64,000 nt of DNA from Micropruina sonneratiae. Its GTDB lineage: Bacteria; Actinomycetota; Actinomycetes; Propionibacteriales; Propionibacteriaceae. Position numbers and translations under genes: made by a program. Every line of letters begins with the position of its first letter. The first letter of the stretch is position 1. Of this stretch, positions 31,007-42,251 are shown piece after piece. The notes beneath the pieces were generated by a model. It saw nothing but the letters and a program-made list of their open reading frames with translations, was not told where the DNA came from and ran no database searches. The stretch is from NCBI RefSeq assembly GCF_025972045.1, contig NZ_JAPDHX010000001.1, positions 786,787 to 850,786 on the forward strand. Direction: 5' to 3'.

Positions 31007-31993
31007 ATGGCGATGACCCAGCAGGTGAAAGCGGAACTGGCCACCGTGCAGGTGACCAAGCCCGCCTGCCGCCGGGCTGAGGTGGCCGCCACCCTGCGGT
31101 TCGCCGGCGGACTACACCTGGCGGGCGGCCGGATCGTGGTCGAGGCCGAACTCGACACCGGAGCGGCCGCTCGGCGGCTGCGGACGGCGATCGCCGACCT
31201 GTTCGGGTTCAACTCCGAGTTCGTGGTGGTCACCTCGTCGGGGCTGCGCCGAGGGACCCGCTACATCGTCCGGCTGATCCGCGACGGAGAGTCGCTGGCC
31301 CGGCAGACCGGTCTGGTCGACGGCCGCGGCCGACCGGTGCGCGGGCTGCCCGCCGGCATCGTCAGCGGCGCCCTCGACGTCGCGGTCGCCGCCTGGCGAG
31401 GCGCCTTCCTGGCCCACGGTTCGCTGACCGAGCCGGGGCGATCGATGGCGATGGAGGTCACCTGCCCCGGGTCGGAGGCGGCGCTGGCGTTGGTCGGCGC
31501 GGCCCGCCGGCTCGGGATCGCCGCCAAGGCCCGCGAGGTGCGGGGGGTCGACCGGGTGGTGATCAGGGACGGTGACGCGATCGCCCAGATGCTGACCAGG
31601 CTCGGCGCTCACCAGACCCTGCTGGCCTGGGAAGAGCGGCGGATCCGCCGCGAGGTGCGGGCATCGGCGAACCGGCTGGCCAACTTCGACGACGCCAACC
31701 TGCGCCGCTCGGCAAGGGCCGCGGTGGCGGCGGGGGCGCGGGTCGAGCGAGCCTTGGACATCCTCGGTGACGACATTCCCGAACACCTGCGGGTGGCCGG
31801 CCTGCTGAGGCTCGAGAACAAGCAGGCGTCGCTCGAGGAGTTGGGTCAGCTGCACACGCCGCCGCTGACCAAGGACGCGGTCGCGGGCCGCATCAGGCGG
31901 CTGCTGGCGACCGCTGACAAGCGTGCCGCGGAGTTGGGGATTCCTGGAACGGAAGCCAATCTGTCGCCAGAAATGTTGGAAGATCGCGACTGA
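31007..31993 (+). CDS. whiA: Sporulation/cell-division regulator WhiA
   Basis: 328 residues. The N-terminal part is a degenerate LAGLIDADG homing-endonuclease fold ([35 protein letters not shown]). The C-terminal part is a helix-turn-helix ([42 protein letters not shown] in pieces). In Streptomyces it acts with WhiB to switch on sporulation septation; in non-sporulating actinobacteria it influences division. The ATG at 31007 has AAGGA upstream. Confidence 0.94.
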   Translation: MAMTQQVKAELATVQVTKPACRRAEVAATLRFAGGLHLAGGRIVVEAELDTGAAARRLRTAIADLFGFNSEFVVVTSSGLRRGTRYIVRLIRDGESLARQTGLVDGRGRPVRGLPAGIVSGALDVAVAAWRGAFLAHGSLTEPGRSMAMEVTCPGSEAALALVGAARRLGIAAKAREVRGVDRVVIRDGDAIAQMLTRLGAHQTLLAWEERRIRREVRASANRLANFDDANLRRSARAAVAAGARVERALDILGDDIPEHLRVAGLLRLENKQASLEELGQLHTPPLTKDAVAGRIRRLLATADKRAAELGIPGTEANLSPEMLEDRD

Positions 31994-32079
31994 AAAAAGC
32001 CCAGCCCACACGATATCAGGCGGCTTGCCCGGTCCCCGATACGGGTGTTCACAAGGGGCAGTCACAGCGGTGCTTTCTC

Positions 32080-33155
<1,076 letters not shown>

Positions 33156-33198
33156 GCGTCCGTACCCGATCCGATAACTGAAACGAGGAAGGCCGAAG

Positions 33199-34410
33199 GT
33201 GAAGTCAGTACAGGACCTTGGTGACCTGAAGGGCAAGCGGGTGCTCATCCGCTGCGATTTCAACGTCCCGCTCGACGGCGAGACGATCACCGACGACGGA
33301 CGGATCCGGGCGGCACTGCCGACCCTGACCCAACTGAAGGACGCCGGCGCGAAGGTCATCGTGCTGGCTCACCTCGGCCGGCCCAAGGGGGCCCCCGACC
33401 CCAAGTACTCGGTGGCACCCGCGGCCAAACGGCTCGGCGAGTTGATCGGGGCCGACGTCAAGCTGGCCTCCGACACCGCCGGGCCGGGCGCGCAGGAGAC
33501 CGTCGCCGGTCTGGCCGACGGCGAGATCTGCCTGCTCGAGAACGTCCGGTTCGAGCCCGGTGAGACGTCCAAGGACGACGCCGAGCGCGAGGCGCTGGCG
33601 GAGAAGTGGGCGGAACTGGCCGACGTCTTCGTCTCGGACGGCTTCGGGGTGGTGCACCGCAAGCAGGCGTCCGTCTACGACGTGGCGAAGCTGCTGCCGC
33701 ACGCCGCGGGCGCCTTGGTGAAGAAGGAGGTCGACGTCTTCTCCAAGGTGCTCTCCGACCCGGAGCGCCCGTTCGTCGTGGTGCTGGGCGGGGCGAAGGT
33801 CGCCGACAAGCTGGCCGTCATCGACAACCTGCTGAAGATCGCCGACACCCTCGTGGTGGGTGGCGGCATGGCGTACACGTTCCTGGCGGCCAAGGGCTAC
33901 CAGGTCGGCAAGTCGCTGCTCGACGAGGCCAGCATCGATGCCTGCACCAAGTACCTGAGCACCGCCGAGTCCGCGGGCAAGCAGATCCTGCTGCCGATCG
34001 ATGTCCGGATCGCCTCCGGCATGGATTTCGCGGCGCGCACCGTCGAAGGTGACGTCGAGGTGGTCGCGGCCGAGGCGATCCCGGGCGACAAGATGGGCCT
34101 CGACATCGGCCCGCAGACCGAGAAGCTCTTCGCCGAGGCGATCAAGGCCGCGAAGACGGTGGTCTGGAACGGCCCGATGGGCGTGTTCGAGATCGACGCG
34201 TTGGCCCACGGCACCGCGGCGGTCGCCCAGGCGCTGACCGAGGTCGACGGCCTGAGCGTGGTCGGCGGCGGCGACTCGGCGGCCGCCGTGCGTGAGCTCG
34301 GCCACGCCGACGACGAGTTCGGTCACATCTCCACCGGCGGCGGCGCCTCGCTGGAATACCTGGAGGGCAAGGAACTGCCGGGCATCGCGGTGCTCGAGGA
34401 AGGCAACTGA
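33199..34410 (+). CDS. pgk: Phosphoglycerate kinase
   Basis: 403 residues, two-domain kinase. N-terminal substrate loops RCDFNVPLD and LAHLGRPKG, hinge and nucleotide-domain motifs [11 protein letters not shown] and [24 protein letters not shown], and the C-terminal GGGDSAAAV with [18 protein letters not shown]. It transfers phosphate from 1,3-bisphosphoglycerate to ADP. The start is GTG with a GAGGAAGG ribosome site. The stop is one base from the tpiA ATG. Confidence 0.97.
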   Translation: MKSVQDLGDLKGKRVLIRCDFNVPLDGETITDDGRIRAALPTLTQLKDAGAKVIVLAHLGRPKGAPDPKYSVAPAAKRLGELIGADVKLASDTAGPGAQETVAGLADGEICLLENVRFEPGETSKDDAEREALAEKWAELADVFVSDGFGVVHRKQASVYDVAKLLPHAAGALVKKEVDVFSKVLSDPERPFVVVLGGAKVADKLAVIDNLLKIADTLVVGGGMAYTFLAAKGYQVGKSLLDEASIDACTKYLSTAESAGKQILLPIDVRIASGMDFAARTVEGDVEVVAAEAIPGDKMGLDIGPQTEKLFAEAIKAAKTVVWNGPMGVFEIDALAHGTAAVAQALTEVDGLSVVGGGDSAAAVRELGHADDEFGHISTGGGASLEYLEGKELPGIAVLEEGN

Positions 34411-34411
34411 G

Positions 34412-35194
34412 ATGGCACGCACCCCCCTGATGGCGGGCAACTGGAAGATGAACCTCGACCACGTCGAGGCGACCGGGCTCGTCCAGAAACTCGCCTGGAC
34501 CCTCGACGACCTCAAGTACGACCCGACCAGGTCCGAGGCGGCGGTGATCGTGCCGTTCACCGACCTGCGCACCGTGCAGACGCTGATCGAGGGCGACAAG
34601 CTGCCGCTGGCCTTCGGCGCACAGGACGTCTCGGTGCACGACAAGGGCGCCTACACCGGCGAGATCTCGGCCGCGATGCTGGCCAAGCTGAACTGCAGCT
34701 ACGTGGTCGTGGGTCACTCCGAACGCCGTGACTACCACGGCGAGACCGATGAGCTGGTCAACGAGAAGGCCAAGGTCGTGCTCGCGGCCGGCCTGACTCC
34801 GATCATCTGCGTCGGCGAGAAGCTCGACGTCCGCAAGGCCGGCGAGCAGGTGCCGTTCGTGCTCGCCCAGGTCGACAAGGTGCTGGCCGGTCTGAGCGCT
34901 GAACAGGTGGCCTCGCTGGTCATCGCCTACGAGCCGGTCTGGGCGATCGGCACCGGCGAGGTGGCGACCCCCGACGACGCCCAGGAGGTCTGCGGGGCGA
35001 TCCGCTCCCGGGTGGCCGAGTTGCTCGGTCAGCAGGCCGCCGACGCGGTGCGCATCCAGTACGGCGGGTCGGCCAAGGCGTCCAACATCGTCGAGTTGAT
35101 GGCCCAGCCCGATGTGGACGGCGGCCTGGTCGGCGGTGCCAGCCTGGACGCCGGCGAGTTCGCCAAGATCGTCACCTTCTACCAGCAGGCCTGA
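34412..35194 (+). CDS. tpiA: Triosephosphate isomerase
   Basis: 260 residues, TIM barrel. Catalytic residues are visible: K12 in AGNWKMN, histidine in [14 protein letters not shown], glutamate in [11 protein letters not shown] with its flexible loop, and the phosphate site [11 protein letters not shown] and GGLVGGASL. It interconverts dihydroxyacetone phosphate and glyceraldehyde-3-phosphate. The ribosome site lies within the end of pgk. Confidence 0.97.
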   Translation: MARTPLMAGNWKMNLDHVEATGLVQKLAWTLDDLKYDPTRSEAAVIVPFTDLRTVQTLIEGDKLPLAFGAQDVSVHDKGAYTGEISAAMLAKLNCSYVVVGHSERRDYHGETDELVNEKAKVVLAAGLTPIICVGEKLDVRKAGEQVPFVLAQVDKVLAGLSAEQVASLVIAYEPVWAIGTGEVATPDDAQEVCGAIRSRVAELLGQQAADAVRIQYGGSAKASNIVELMAQPDVDGGLVGGASLDAGEFAKIVTFYQQA

Positions 35195-35199
35195 GCGCG

Positions 35200-35219
35200 G
35201 CTCCGGCGACGTCCGGAGC
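35200..35219 (+). terminator. Weak hairpin after tpiA
   Basis: GCTCCGG-CGACGT-CCGGAGC is a perfect 7-bp stem five bases after the tpiA stop. There is no T run, and the secG -10 lies 17 bases further on, so it may only attenuate read-through. Confidence 0.4.
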
Positions 35220-35235
35220 GGTGGTGCAGGTGCGT

Positions 35236-35241
35236 TAGGAT
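35236..35241 (+). promoter_or_regulatory. secG -10 hexamer (leaderless GTG)
   Basis: TAGGAT ends seven bases before the GTG at 35249, which is the spacing seen at other leaderless starts in the window. Confidence 0.45.
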
Positions 35242-35248
35242 TCACCCT

Positions 35249-35527
35249 GTGATTGTTGTGCCCATGTTGACCTGGCCGATTCTGACCTTGTCGATCGTGC
35301 TGATCCTGACCAGCGTCGTGCTGGCCCTGTTCGTGCTGTTGCACAAGGGCCGCGGCGGCGGCATGTCGGATCTGTTCGGTGGGGGCATGTCGACCTCCAT
35401 GGGTGGATCCTCGGCGGCTGAGCGCACCCTGGACCGGCTGACCGTGATCGTCGGCCTGGTCTGGCTCGCCGCCATCTTCGGCTTGCTGGTGCTGTACCGG
35501 TTCTTCCCGGACTACGGCACCTTCTGA
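35249..35527 (+). CDS. secG: Preprotein translocase subunit SecG
   Basis: 92 residues with two membrane helices (about 8-30 and 66-87). The conserved cytosolic loop reads LLHKGRGGGMSDLFGGG. SecG helps SecYE export proteins. The GTG at 35249 fits a leaderless transcript; an ATG at 35264 is the alternative. It keeps the usual actinobacterial position after tpiA. Confidence 0.93.
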   Translation: MIVVPMLTWPILTLSIVLILTSVVLALFVLLHKGRGGGMSDLFGGGMSTSMGGSSAAERTLDRLTVIVGLVWLAAIFGLLVLYRFFPDYGTF

Positions 35528-35571
35528 CCTTCCCCCAGCCCTCACGGGCGACCTGACAAGGAGAAAAACAC

Positions 35572-35928
35572 GTGGTTGGTGGTAGCGCGATCCGGGGTAG
35601 CCGGGTCGGCGCCGGACCCATGGGCGAGGCCGAGCGCGGCGATGCCGCTCCCCGGCTCTACGTCTCGTACTTCTGTGCGAACCGGCATGAGACCCGTCCC
35701 GCCTTCGCCGCCGATGCGGTGGTCCCGGAAACCTGGGACTGCCCACGGTGCGGCCTTCCGGCGAACCTGGATTCGGAGAACCCCCCTCCTCCGCCCAAGA
35801 TCCAGCCCTACAAGACGCACCTGGCCTACGTGAAGGAGCGCCGCAGCGACGCCGAGGCGGCCGCCATCCTCACCGAGGCTCTCGAAGGCCTGCGGGCCCG
35901 TCGCGCGGCCGGCGAGGTCATCTACTGA
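35572..35928 (+). CDS. rbpA: RNA polymerase-binding protein RbpA
   Basis: 118 residues. N-terminal GGSAIRGSRVGAGPMGEAERG (in parts), a zinc-type core with one remaining CPRC pair (WDCPRCGLPA) and C-F/H residues in YFCANRHE, and a C-terminal sigma-interaction segment (KTHLAYVKERRSDAEAAAIL). RbpA binds RNA polymerase and the principal sigma factor and stabilises open complexes; it is restricted to actinobacteria. The GTG start has an AAGGAG site ten bases before it. Confidence 0.95.
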   Translation: MVGGSAIRGSRVGAGPMGEAERGDAAPRLYVSYFCANRHETRPAFAADAVVPETWDCPRCGLPANLDSENPPPPPKIQPYKTHLAYVKERRSDAEAAAILTEALEGLRARRAAGEVIY

Positions 35929-35988
35929 CGCTGGGCCGGGCGCGCGCCTAGCGCGTCCGGTCCGCTGGACCTGCCGGTCGGCTGCCGG

Positions 35989-36720
35989 CTAGAGCGAACA
36001 GTTGTACCAGGGCAGTTCCGAGGCCGCCTCACGGTCGATGAACCACCGGGTGTCCTGTTCGCCGCGGACGACGCCGGCGGGGATGCCGGGGTCACCGGCC
36101 AGCGCCTGTGCCGTCGCGTGCGCCTTGTCGGGCCCGTTGGCCAGGAACCACACCTCGCGCGAGCGCCCGAGCGCGGGCACGGTGAGCGAGATCCGGTCGT
36201 CCTCGCCCTTGGGTGAGCCGGTCAGCCCGATGACCGACTGGGTGGTCGCCTCGAACGAGGGGTGGCCGGGAAAGATACCCGCGACATGGCCCTCCGGCCC
36301 GATGCTGAGCAGACAGATGTCGAAACGGACGTCGTCGAGTTCCTTGGCGTAGGTGGCGGCGGCCGCGTCGGCGTCCGCCACACCGTCCGCGGCCGGCATC
36401 GGGTGCGTGCGCGCCGGGTCGAGCGCGAACCGGCCCGCCAGCTGCGCCAGGGTCGGGCCGGCGTGCCGGGCCGGGTCGTCGGTCGGCACGAACCGTTCGT
36501 CGGTCCACCACAGCTCAAGGCGTCCCGGGTCCAGTTCGGAGCCCTCGATGCGACTGCCGAAGCTGTCGTAGAGGTGCTGCGCGATCCGCCCGCCGGTCAG
36601 GCCCAACTGGACGATGCGGTCGGGATCCTTCTGCCAGCCCGCGATGGTGCTGACCAGCATGCCCGCCGCCGTCTCCGCCAGGGTCACTGGCCGGGTGAAC
36701 CGCAGCACCTGGTCGTTCAC
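35989..36720 (-). CDS. pgl: 6-phosphogluconolactonase
   Basis: 243 residues of the DevB/NagB-type lactonase family: LGLTGGRIAQHLYD, WWTDERFVPTDDPARHA and LLSIGPEGHVAGIFPGHPS are the typical phosphate-binding and active-site stretches. It hydrolyses 6-phosphogluconolactone made by Zwf. The GTG start overlaps the opcA TGA by four bases. Last gene of the minus-strand pentose-phosphate operon. Confidence 0.93.
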   Translation of the reverse strand: MNDQVLRFTRPVTLAETAAGMLVSTIAGWQKDPDRIVQLGLTGGRIAQHLYDSFGSRIEGSELDPGRLELWWTDERFVPTDDPARHAGPTLAQLAGRFALDPARTHPMPAADGVADADAAAATYAKELDDVRFDICLLSIGPEGHVAGIFPGHPSFEATTQSVIGLTGSPKGEDDRISLTVPALGRSREVWFLANGPDKAHATAQALAGDPGIPAGVVRGEQDTRWFIDREAASELPWYNCSL

Positions 36721-37646
36721 CGGCCCGCCGCCTCCGCGGCGTCCTGCCGCTCGCACCGTTGGGCCAGCCGGGCCATCGCCGAGGCGAAGATGTCGTCGGC
36801 GTCGAGCCGGCGCAACTCCTCGGTGATCAGCGCGTTCACCTCGCGGCGGCGCAGTGCGACCCGGCGTCCGCTCAGCCCGGGGGCCGAGAAGGTGGCCGTT
36901 CTCCCGTCCTGGCGGGAGATGGAGATGTCGCCGGCGGACGTGGTCAGGGTGACCGAGTTCATCCCGATGCCGGTGCCGTCGGTGCGGGTCACCGGCACGG
37001 TGAGCCGGTCCTCCAGCCAGGCCGCCAGCAGCATGCTGCCCGCGTTGTCCGGCGCCGCCTCCACGGCGGCGGACGAGACCCGGGCCGGGTAGGAGTCGAG
37101 CGAACCGGCCAGCAGCGCCCGCCACGGGGTGAGCCGCGTCCAGGTCAGGTCGGTGTCGCCGGGGGAGTAGTTGCGCGCCCGGCACTCGATGGCCGCGATC
37201 GGGTCGCGCGAGCCCATCGAGTCGGTAATCCGGCGGATGGCCAACGTGCCCAGCGGATCCTCGCCCGGCTTGTCCGGCGCCTCGCCGGGCCACCAGGCGA
37301 CCACCGGCGAGTCGGGCAGCAGCAGCGGCAGCACCACCGAGGCGCGGTGCTGGGTGAGCTCGCCGTGGAAGCGCAGCGAGATGATCTCTCCGGGCACCTC
37401 CTCGCCGAGCCGGATCTCGGCGTCCACCCGGTCGGCCTTCGCCTGACCGTCGGTGACCAGGATGATCCTCGACGGATGCTCGCGCCCGGCGTCCTGGCAG
37501 GCCTCCAGTGCCTGCTCGTAGCCGCGCAGTTCCGCCACCACGATCATGGTGAACACCATCGACGACGCGACACCGATGCTGTGCCGGGCCTTCACCAGGG
37601 CCATGTGGATGCCGGTGGCGTTGGTATCGGGAACGGTGATGATCAT
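36717..37646 (-). CDS. opcA: Glucose-6-phosphate dehydrogenase assembly protein OpcA
   Basis: 309 residues. OpcA is an accessory protein required for full activity of glucose-6-phosphate dehydrogenase in cyanobacteria and actinobacteria. Recognisable stretches are MVFTMIVVAEL, RIILVTDGQAKADRVDAEI, GEIISLRFHGEL, LLLPDSPVVAWWPGEAP and CRARNYSPGDTDLTWTRLTPWR. It lies between zwf and pgl, nine bases after zwf. Confidence 0.93.
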   Translation of the reverse strand: MIITVPDTNATGIHMALVKARHSIGVASSMVFTMIVVAELRGYEQALEACQDAGREHPSRIILVTDGQAKADRVDAEIRLGEEVPGEIISLRFHGELTQHRASVVLPLLLPDSPVVAWWPGEAPDKPGEDPLGTLAIRRITDSMGSRDPIAAIECRARNYSPGDTDLTWTRLTPWRALLAGSLDSYPARVSSAAVEAAPDNAGSMLLAAWLEDRLTVPVTRTDGTGIGMNSVTLTTSAGDISISRQDGRTATFSAPGLSGRRVALRRREVNALITEELRRLDADDIFASAMARLAQRCERQDAAEAAGR

Positions 37647-37655
37647 CGCAACCTC

Positions 37656-39197
37656 CTAGGGTCGACGCCAGACGAAGCCGTCGCGGGCCAGCATGGCGTT
37701 GGCACTCGACGGCCCCCACGAGCCCGACGGGTAGCCCTGCGGCTGGGTGTCCAGATCTGCCCAGAAGTCCAGGATCGGGTCGAGCAGCTTCCACGACAGC
37801 TCCACCTCCTCGTGCTGGGGGAACAGCGGGGGGTCGCCGAGGAACACGTCGAGGATGAGTCGTTCGTAGGCCTCGGGGCTGGATTCGGCGAACGAAGTGC
37901 CGTAGGCGAAGTCCATCGTGACGTCGCGGATCTCCATCAACGTGGCCGGCACCTTCGCGCCGAAGCGCAGCGTGATGCCCTCGTCGGGCTGGATGCGCAG
38001 CACCAGGGCGTTGCTGCCCAACGCCTCGGTGTCGGTCATGCTGAACGGCAGGTGCGGGGCCCTGCGCAGGTTGAGCGCGATCTCGGTCACCCGGCGGGGC
38101 ATCCGCTTGGCCGAGCGCAGGTAGAACGGGACGCCGGCCCAGCGCCGGTTGTCGATGTCGACCCGGATCGCGGCGTAGGTCTCGGTCTGCGACTTCGGGT
38201 CGATGCCCTCCTCTTCGAGGTACCCGCACACCTTCTTGCCGCCCGCCCAGCCGCCCAGGTACTGGCCCCGGGCCGTGTGGGCGGCCAGGTCGCGCGGCGG
38301 CCGCGCCGCGGCCAGCACCTTCTTCTTCTCGGTGCGCAGCTGTTCGGCGTCGAACGAGGTCGGCTCCTCCATCGCGGTCAGCGCCATCAGCTGCAGCAGG
38401 TGGTTCTGGATGACGTCGCGGGCGGCACCGACCCCGTCGTAGTAGCCGGCCCGGCCGCCGATGCCGATGTCCTCGGCCATGGTGATCTGTACGTGGTCGA
38501 TGTAGCTGCGGTTCCAGATCGGTTCGAACAGTTCGTTGGCGAAGCGCAGCGCCAGCAGGTTCTGCACCGTCTCCTTGCCGAGGTAGTGGTCGATCCGAAA
38601 CACCGACTGGGAGTGGAACACCGACGACACCCTGCGCTCGAGCTCCTCGGCGCTGGCCAGATCGTGACCGAACGGCTTCTCGATTACCACCCGGCTCCAG
38701 GTGCCCCTGGTGTCGCGCTTGGCCAGGCCGTGCTTCTTCAGCATCGAGACCACCTGGTCGAACGCCTTGGGCGGAATCGACAGGTAGAAGGCGTGATTGC
38801 CGCCCGTGCCCTGCGTCCGGTCCAGCTCGGCGAGGGTCTCCTTCAGCGTCTCGAACGACTCGTCGCTGTCGAAGGTGCCCTGGACGAAGCGGATTCCTTC
38901 CAGCAGCTGCTTCCAGACCTCCTCGCGGAACGGCGTCCTGGCCCGCTCCTTCACCGAGTCGTGCACCACCTTGGCGAAGTCCTGGTCCTCCCAGTCGCGG
39001 CGGGCGAAGCCGATCAGTCCGAAACCTGGGGGCAGCAGCCCGCGATTGGCCAGGTCGTAGACGGCCGGCATCAGCTTCTTGCGCGCCAAGTCGCCGGTCA
39101 CCCCGAACAGGACCAGGGCACAGGGCCCGGCGATCCGGGGCAGCCGGCGATCGTGCGGATCGCGGAGGGGATTGGCGGTCTCGCTGGACGTGCTCAC
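37656..39197 (-). CDS. zwf: Glucose-6-phosphate 1-dehydrogenase
   Basis: 513 residues. NADP-binding LVLFGVTGDLARKKLMPA, the substrate signature RIDHYLGKETVQNLL with its catalytic lysine, and EKPFGHDLASA. It makes 6-phosphogluconolactone and NADPH. The start is GTG 39197 (VSTSSETANPLRD); there is no clear ribosome site, and the in-frame sequence upstream belongs to shadow frames. Followed by opcA and pgl. Confidence 0.95.
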   Translation of the reverse strand: MSTSSETANPLRDPHDRRLPRIAGPCALVLFGVTGDLARKKLMPAVYDLANRGLLPPGFGLIGFARRDWEDQDFAKVVHDSVKERARTPFREEVWKQLLEGIRFVQGTFDSDESFETLKETLAELDRTQGTGGNHAFYLSIPPKAFDQVVSMLKKHGLAKRDTRGTWSRVVIEKPFGHDLASAEELERRVSSVFHSQSVFRIDHYLGKETVQNLLALRFANELFEPIWNRSYIDHVQITMAEDIGIGGRAGYYDGVGAARDVIQNHLLQLMALTAMEEPTSFDAEQLRTEKKKVLAAARPPRDLAAHTARGQYLGGWAGGKKVCGYLEEEGIDPKSQTETYAAIRVDIDNRRWAGVPFYLRSAKRMPRRVTEIALNLRRAPHLPFSMTDTEALGSNALVLRIQPDEGITLRFGAKVPATLMEIRDVTMDFAYGTSFAESSPEAYERLILDVFLGDPPLFPQHEEVELSWKLLDPILDFWADLDTQPQGYPSGSWGPSSANAMLARDGFVWRRP

Positions 39198-39244
39198 CGG
39201 TTCATCGTTTCGCGGATCGGCGAGCGGTGGCAATCGTCTTGCGA

Positions 39245-40336
39245 TCAGCGCGCCGAGGCGATGGCCTGCTCGACCGATGCGACGAGTTCGTGCCAGGAGA
39301 CGATGAATTTCTCCACGCCTTCGCTCTCCAGGACCTCGAACACGTCGGCCAGGTCGACTCCGGCCGCGGCCACCTCGTCGAGCACCGCGCGGCCCTCGTC
39401 GGCCTTGCCGACGATGGAGGGTCCGACCTCGCCGTGGTCGCCGAACGCGTCCATCGTCTTCTCGGGCATGGTGTTGACCACGCCGTCGGCAACCAGGTTG
39501 GTCACGTAGAGGGTGTCGGGCAGGTTCGGGTCCTTGGTGCCGGTGGACGCCCACAGCGGCCGCTGCGCGTTGGCGCCCTTGGCGGCCAGCGCCTTGAAGC
39601 GATCCGAGCCGAACACCTCCTCGTAGGCGCCGTAGGCGACCAGCGCGTTGGCGATCGCGGCCTTCGACTTCAGGTCCGGCCGGCCGGCCTGCTCGAGCCG
39701 CTTGTCGATCTCGGCGTCGACGCGCGAGACGAAGAACGACGCCACCGAGTGGATCGTGGAGAGGTCCTTGCCGGCGGCGTCGGCCGCTTCCAGACCGGAC
39801 AGGTAGGCGTCCATGACGGCGCGGTAGCGGTCCTCGGAGAAGATCACCGTGACGTTGACCGAGATGCCGTTGGCGATGGTCTGCTGGATGGCGGGCAGGC
39901 CGGGCTTGGTGGCGGGAATCTTGATCAGCACGTTCTCGCGGCCGACCAGGGCGTGCAGCTCGGCGGCCTGGTCGATGGTGGCCTGGGTCTCGTTGGCCAG
40001 GGTCGGCGCGACCTCGATCGAGACCCGGCCGTCGTAGCCGCCGGAGGACTGGTAGAGGGCGGCGAACAGGTCGCAGGCGTTGCTGACGTCGGTGCTGGTG
40101 AGCTGCTTGATGGCGGTGTCCACGTCGACGTCGGCGCCCAGGCCCTTGATCTGCTCGGCGTAGTCGGCGCCGTTGCGCAGCGCTGCGGCGAAGATGGTCG
40201 GATTGGTCGTCACCCCGCTGACCGAGTCGTCCTCGATCTTCGAAGCCAGGTTGCCGCTGGTGATCCGGCCGCGCGACAGGTCGTCGAGCCAGATACTCAC
40301 ACCAGCATCCGCCAGAGCCTTCAGACGATCGTTCAT
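39245..40336 (-). CDS. tal: Transaldolase
   Basis: 363 residues, TIM-barrel transaldolase of the long actinobacterial type. [16 protein letters not shown], the Schiff-base lysine in [27 protein letters not shown], and [13 protein letters not shown] are visible. It transfers a dihydroxyacetone unit in the non-oxidative pentose-phosphate pathway. The ATG at 40336 has AAGGGAG upstream. It is the first gene of tal-zwf-opcA-pgl; the transketolase gene that often precedes it in actinobacteria is not here. Confidence 0.95.
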   Translation of the reverse strand: MNDRLKALADAGVSIWLDDLSRGRITSGNLASKIEDDSVSGVTTNPTIFAAALRNGADYAEQIKGLGADVDVDTAIKQLTSTDVSNACDLFAALYQSSGGYDGRVSIEVAPTLANETQATIDQAAELHALVGRENVLIKIPATKPGLPAIQQTIANGISVNVTVIFSEDRYRAVMDAYLSGLEAADAAGKDLSTIHSVASFFVSRVDAEIDKRLEQAGRPDLKSKAAIANALVAYGAYEEVFGSDRFKALAAKGANAQRPLWASTGTKDPNLPDTLYVTNLVADGVVNTMPEKTMDAFGDHGEVGPSIVGKADEGRAVLDEVAAAGVDLADVFEVLESEGVEKFIVSWHELVASVEQAIASAR

Positions 40337-40431
40337 TCTCGATGCACTCCCTTGTGGTGACGGTGGGACGGGCCGAGCTGCGGCCCTTCGCCACTCTAGT
40401 CGGGTGGCTGTGTGTCCAGCGAGGTTCGGGC

Positions 40432-40437
40432 TAGACT
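40432..40437 (+). promoter_or_regulatory. ctaB -10 hexamer
   Basis: TAGACT lies 33 bases before the ctaB ATG; a GGAGGGAG ribosome site follows. The 134-base gap also carries the divergent tal promoter, whose elements I could not place. Confidence 0.4.
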
Positions 40438-40470
40438 GCTCGCGATCCGGGCTGGAGGGAGACGACGCGG

Positions 40471-41385
40471 ATGCACTCATCGGCGCCGACGGTTGACGTC
40501 GCGACATCGGGCGTTGTCCGGGCCTATATCGCGCTCACCAAGCCGCGAATCATCGAACTGTTGCTGGTGACCACCGTGCCCGCCATGTTCCTCGCGGCCG
40601 GCGGCGTACCGGAATGGCAGCTGGTGGTCTGGACGCTGGTCGGCGGCACCCTGGCGGCGGGCTCGGCAAACGTCTTCAACTCGGTGCTGGACGCCGACAT
40701 CGACTCGCACATGCGGCGCACCCGGCGGCGTCCGATGGCCCGCAACAGCGTCTCCACGCCCAAGGCGTACGCATTCGGCGCCGTGCTGGGCGTGCTCGCC
40801 GCGCTGATTCTCGGCCTGGGCGCCAACTGGCTGTCGGCGTCCCTGGCGATGGTCGCGAACGCCTACTACGTCTTCGTCTACACCATGGGACTGAAGCGCC
40901 GGACGTCGCAGAACATCGTCTGGGGCGGCATCGCCGGGTGCTTCCCCCCGTTGATCGGCTGGACCGCGGTGACCGGGAGCGTCGCCTGGCCGCCGCTGGT
41001 GCTGTTCGCGATCGTGTTCTTCTGGACGCCGCCGCACACCTGGGCGCTCGCCTTCCGCTACAAGGAGGACTACAAGCAGGCCCACGTGCCGATGCTACCG
41101 GTCGTGATGGCGCCGCCCGCCGTGGCGTGGCGGATCGTCGTCTACACGGTGGTGACCGTTGCGGTCAGCCTGCTGCTGTGGCCGGTGGCTCACACCGGCT
41201 GGTTCTATCCGGCGGTGGCCCTGCTCGCCGGTGCGGTGATGATCGTCGAATCGGTCCAGCTGCTGCGCCGGGCCAGGGCCGGGCTCGTCGAGGCGGCGCT
41301 GAAGCCGATGCGGCTGTTCCACCTGTCGAACTCCTACCTGGCGGTGGTGTTCATGGCCGCCGCCATCGACCCGCTGCTGTTCTGA
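40471..41385 (+). CDS. ctaB: Protoheme IX farnesyltransferase (heme O synthase)
   Basis: 304 residues, nine membrane helices, UbiA superfamily. The prenyl-diphosphate site reads [22 protein letters not shown] and the second aspartate-type loop is [24 protein letters not shown]. It adds a farnesyl chain to heme B to give heme O for cytochrome oxidase. Its last 52 bases overlap the end of convergent ctaA. Confidence 0.96.
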   Translation: MHSSAPTVDVATSGVVRAYIALTKPRIIELLLVTTVPAMFLAAGGVPEWQLVVWTLVGGTLAAGSANVFNSVLDADIDSHMRRTRRRPMARNSVSTPKAYAFGAVLGVLAALILGLGANWLSASLAMVANAYYVFVYTMGLKRRTSQNIVWGGIAGCFPPLIGWTAVTGSVAWPPLVLFAIVFFWTPPHTWALAFRYKEDYKQAHVPMLPVVMAPPAVAWRIVVYTVVTVAVSLLLWPVAHTGWFYPAVALLAGAVMIVESVQLLRRARAGLVEAALKPMRLFHLSNSYLAVVFMAAAIDPLLF

Positions 41386-42251
41386 ACCCGGCCGCGCACC
41401 CCGAACCACAGGTGCGCCACAGCGACGGTGTACAGCGTGGTGCCGACCATGTGCGCCAACACCAGCCCCAGCGGCAGGCCGGTCAGATACTGGGCGTAGC
41501 CGATGGCGCCCTGCAGTGCCGCCGCCGCCAGTACTCCCAGCACCGACCGGCGCAGCCGCGCGTCGCTACGGCCGACGATCAGCAGCAGCACGCCCAGGGC
41601 GAGGGTGACCCACATCGTCAGCGAGTGCAGCCGCGCCACGTCGGTGACGGCGAAGCCGTTGCGGGTGGCGGCCCCGTCGCCCGAATGCGGACCGGCTCCG
41701 CTGGTGACGGTGCCCAGGTACATCATCAGCATCGATCCCCAGAAGACGCCCTGGGTGAGCAGCCACGGCGTCCGGCCCAGCGAACGCGCCGGCAGCGCGA
41801 AAACCTCGTGGACGATCCGGGTGCAGATCACGATCAGGCCGACGGAGACGACCATGTGCAGCCCCACCACCCACGGGTTGAGCTGGACCAGTACCGAGAT
41901 TCCGCCGATCACCGCTTGGGCGATGATGCCGAGCCCGACCGCGAAGGCGAGGGTGCGTACCAGCGGGCGGGCCTGCTGGGCCCGCACCGCGCGTCCGGCG
42001 GCCAGGAAGGTGCCCAGCGCGATCGCGATCAACACGAAGGTGAGCAGCCGGTTGCCGAACTCGACATAGGCGTGCCATGGCGCCTCGGCGTGCGGCGTGT
42101 ACGAACCGGCCTCGCATTGCGGCCAGGTCGAGCAGCCCAGGCCCGAGCCGGTGAGCCGCACCAGTGCGCCGGTCCAGACGATGGCCATGTTGCCGACCAG
42201 GTTGGCCACCGCCCAGCGGGGCAGAGTGCGCGGGCTGATCAGGAAGTCCAT
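41334..42251 (-). CDS. ctaA: Heme A synthase
   Basis: 305 residues, eight membrane helices in two four-helix halves. Heme-ligand histidines appear in VGLHMVVS, ARLHSLTMW and LAHMVGTTLY, and the extracellular cysteine pair region reads GLGCSTWPQCEAG. It oxidises heme O to heme A. The ATG at 42251 overlaps the end of the ABC permease gene by 13 bases. The stop lies inside ctaB on the other strand. Confidence 0.92.
   Translation of the reverse strand: MDFLISPRTLPRWAVANLVGNMAIVWTGALVRLTGSGLGCSTWPQCEAGSYTPHAEAPWHAYVEFGNRLLTFVLIAIALGTFLAAGRAVRAQQARPLVRTLAFAVGLGIIAQAVIGGISVLVQLNPWVVGLHMVVSVGLIVICTRIVHEVFALPARSLGRTPWLLTQGVFWGSMLMMYLGTVTSGAGPHSGDGAATRNGFAVTDVARLHSLTMWVTLALGVLLLIVGRSDARLRRSVLGVLAAAALQGAIGYAQYLTGLPLGLVLAHMVGTTLYTVAVAHLWFGVRGRVQNSSGSMAAAMNTTAR

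Noticed and set aside
35929-35988. Bidirectional terminator between rbpA and pgl
   Set aside because: Short GC-rich complementary stretches exist (GGTCC-GCT-GGACC) but the stem is only 5 bp, so it was not listed as a feature.
37656-40394. A 912-codon minus-strand frame spanning zwf and tal
   Set aside because: The N-terminal two thirds of the extra part is Arg/Gly/Pro-rich shadow sequence over tal; only the zwf portion is real.
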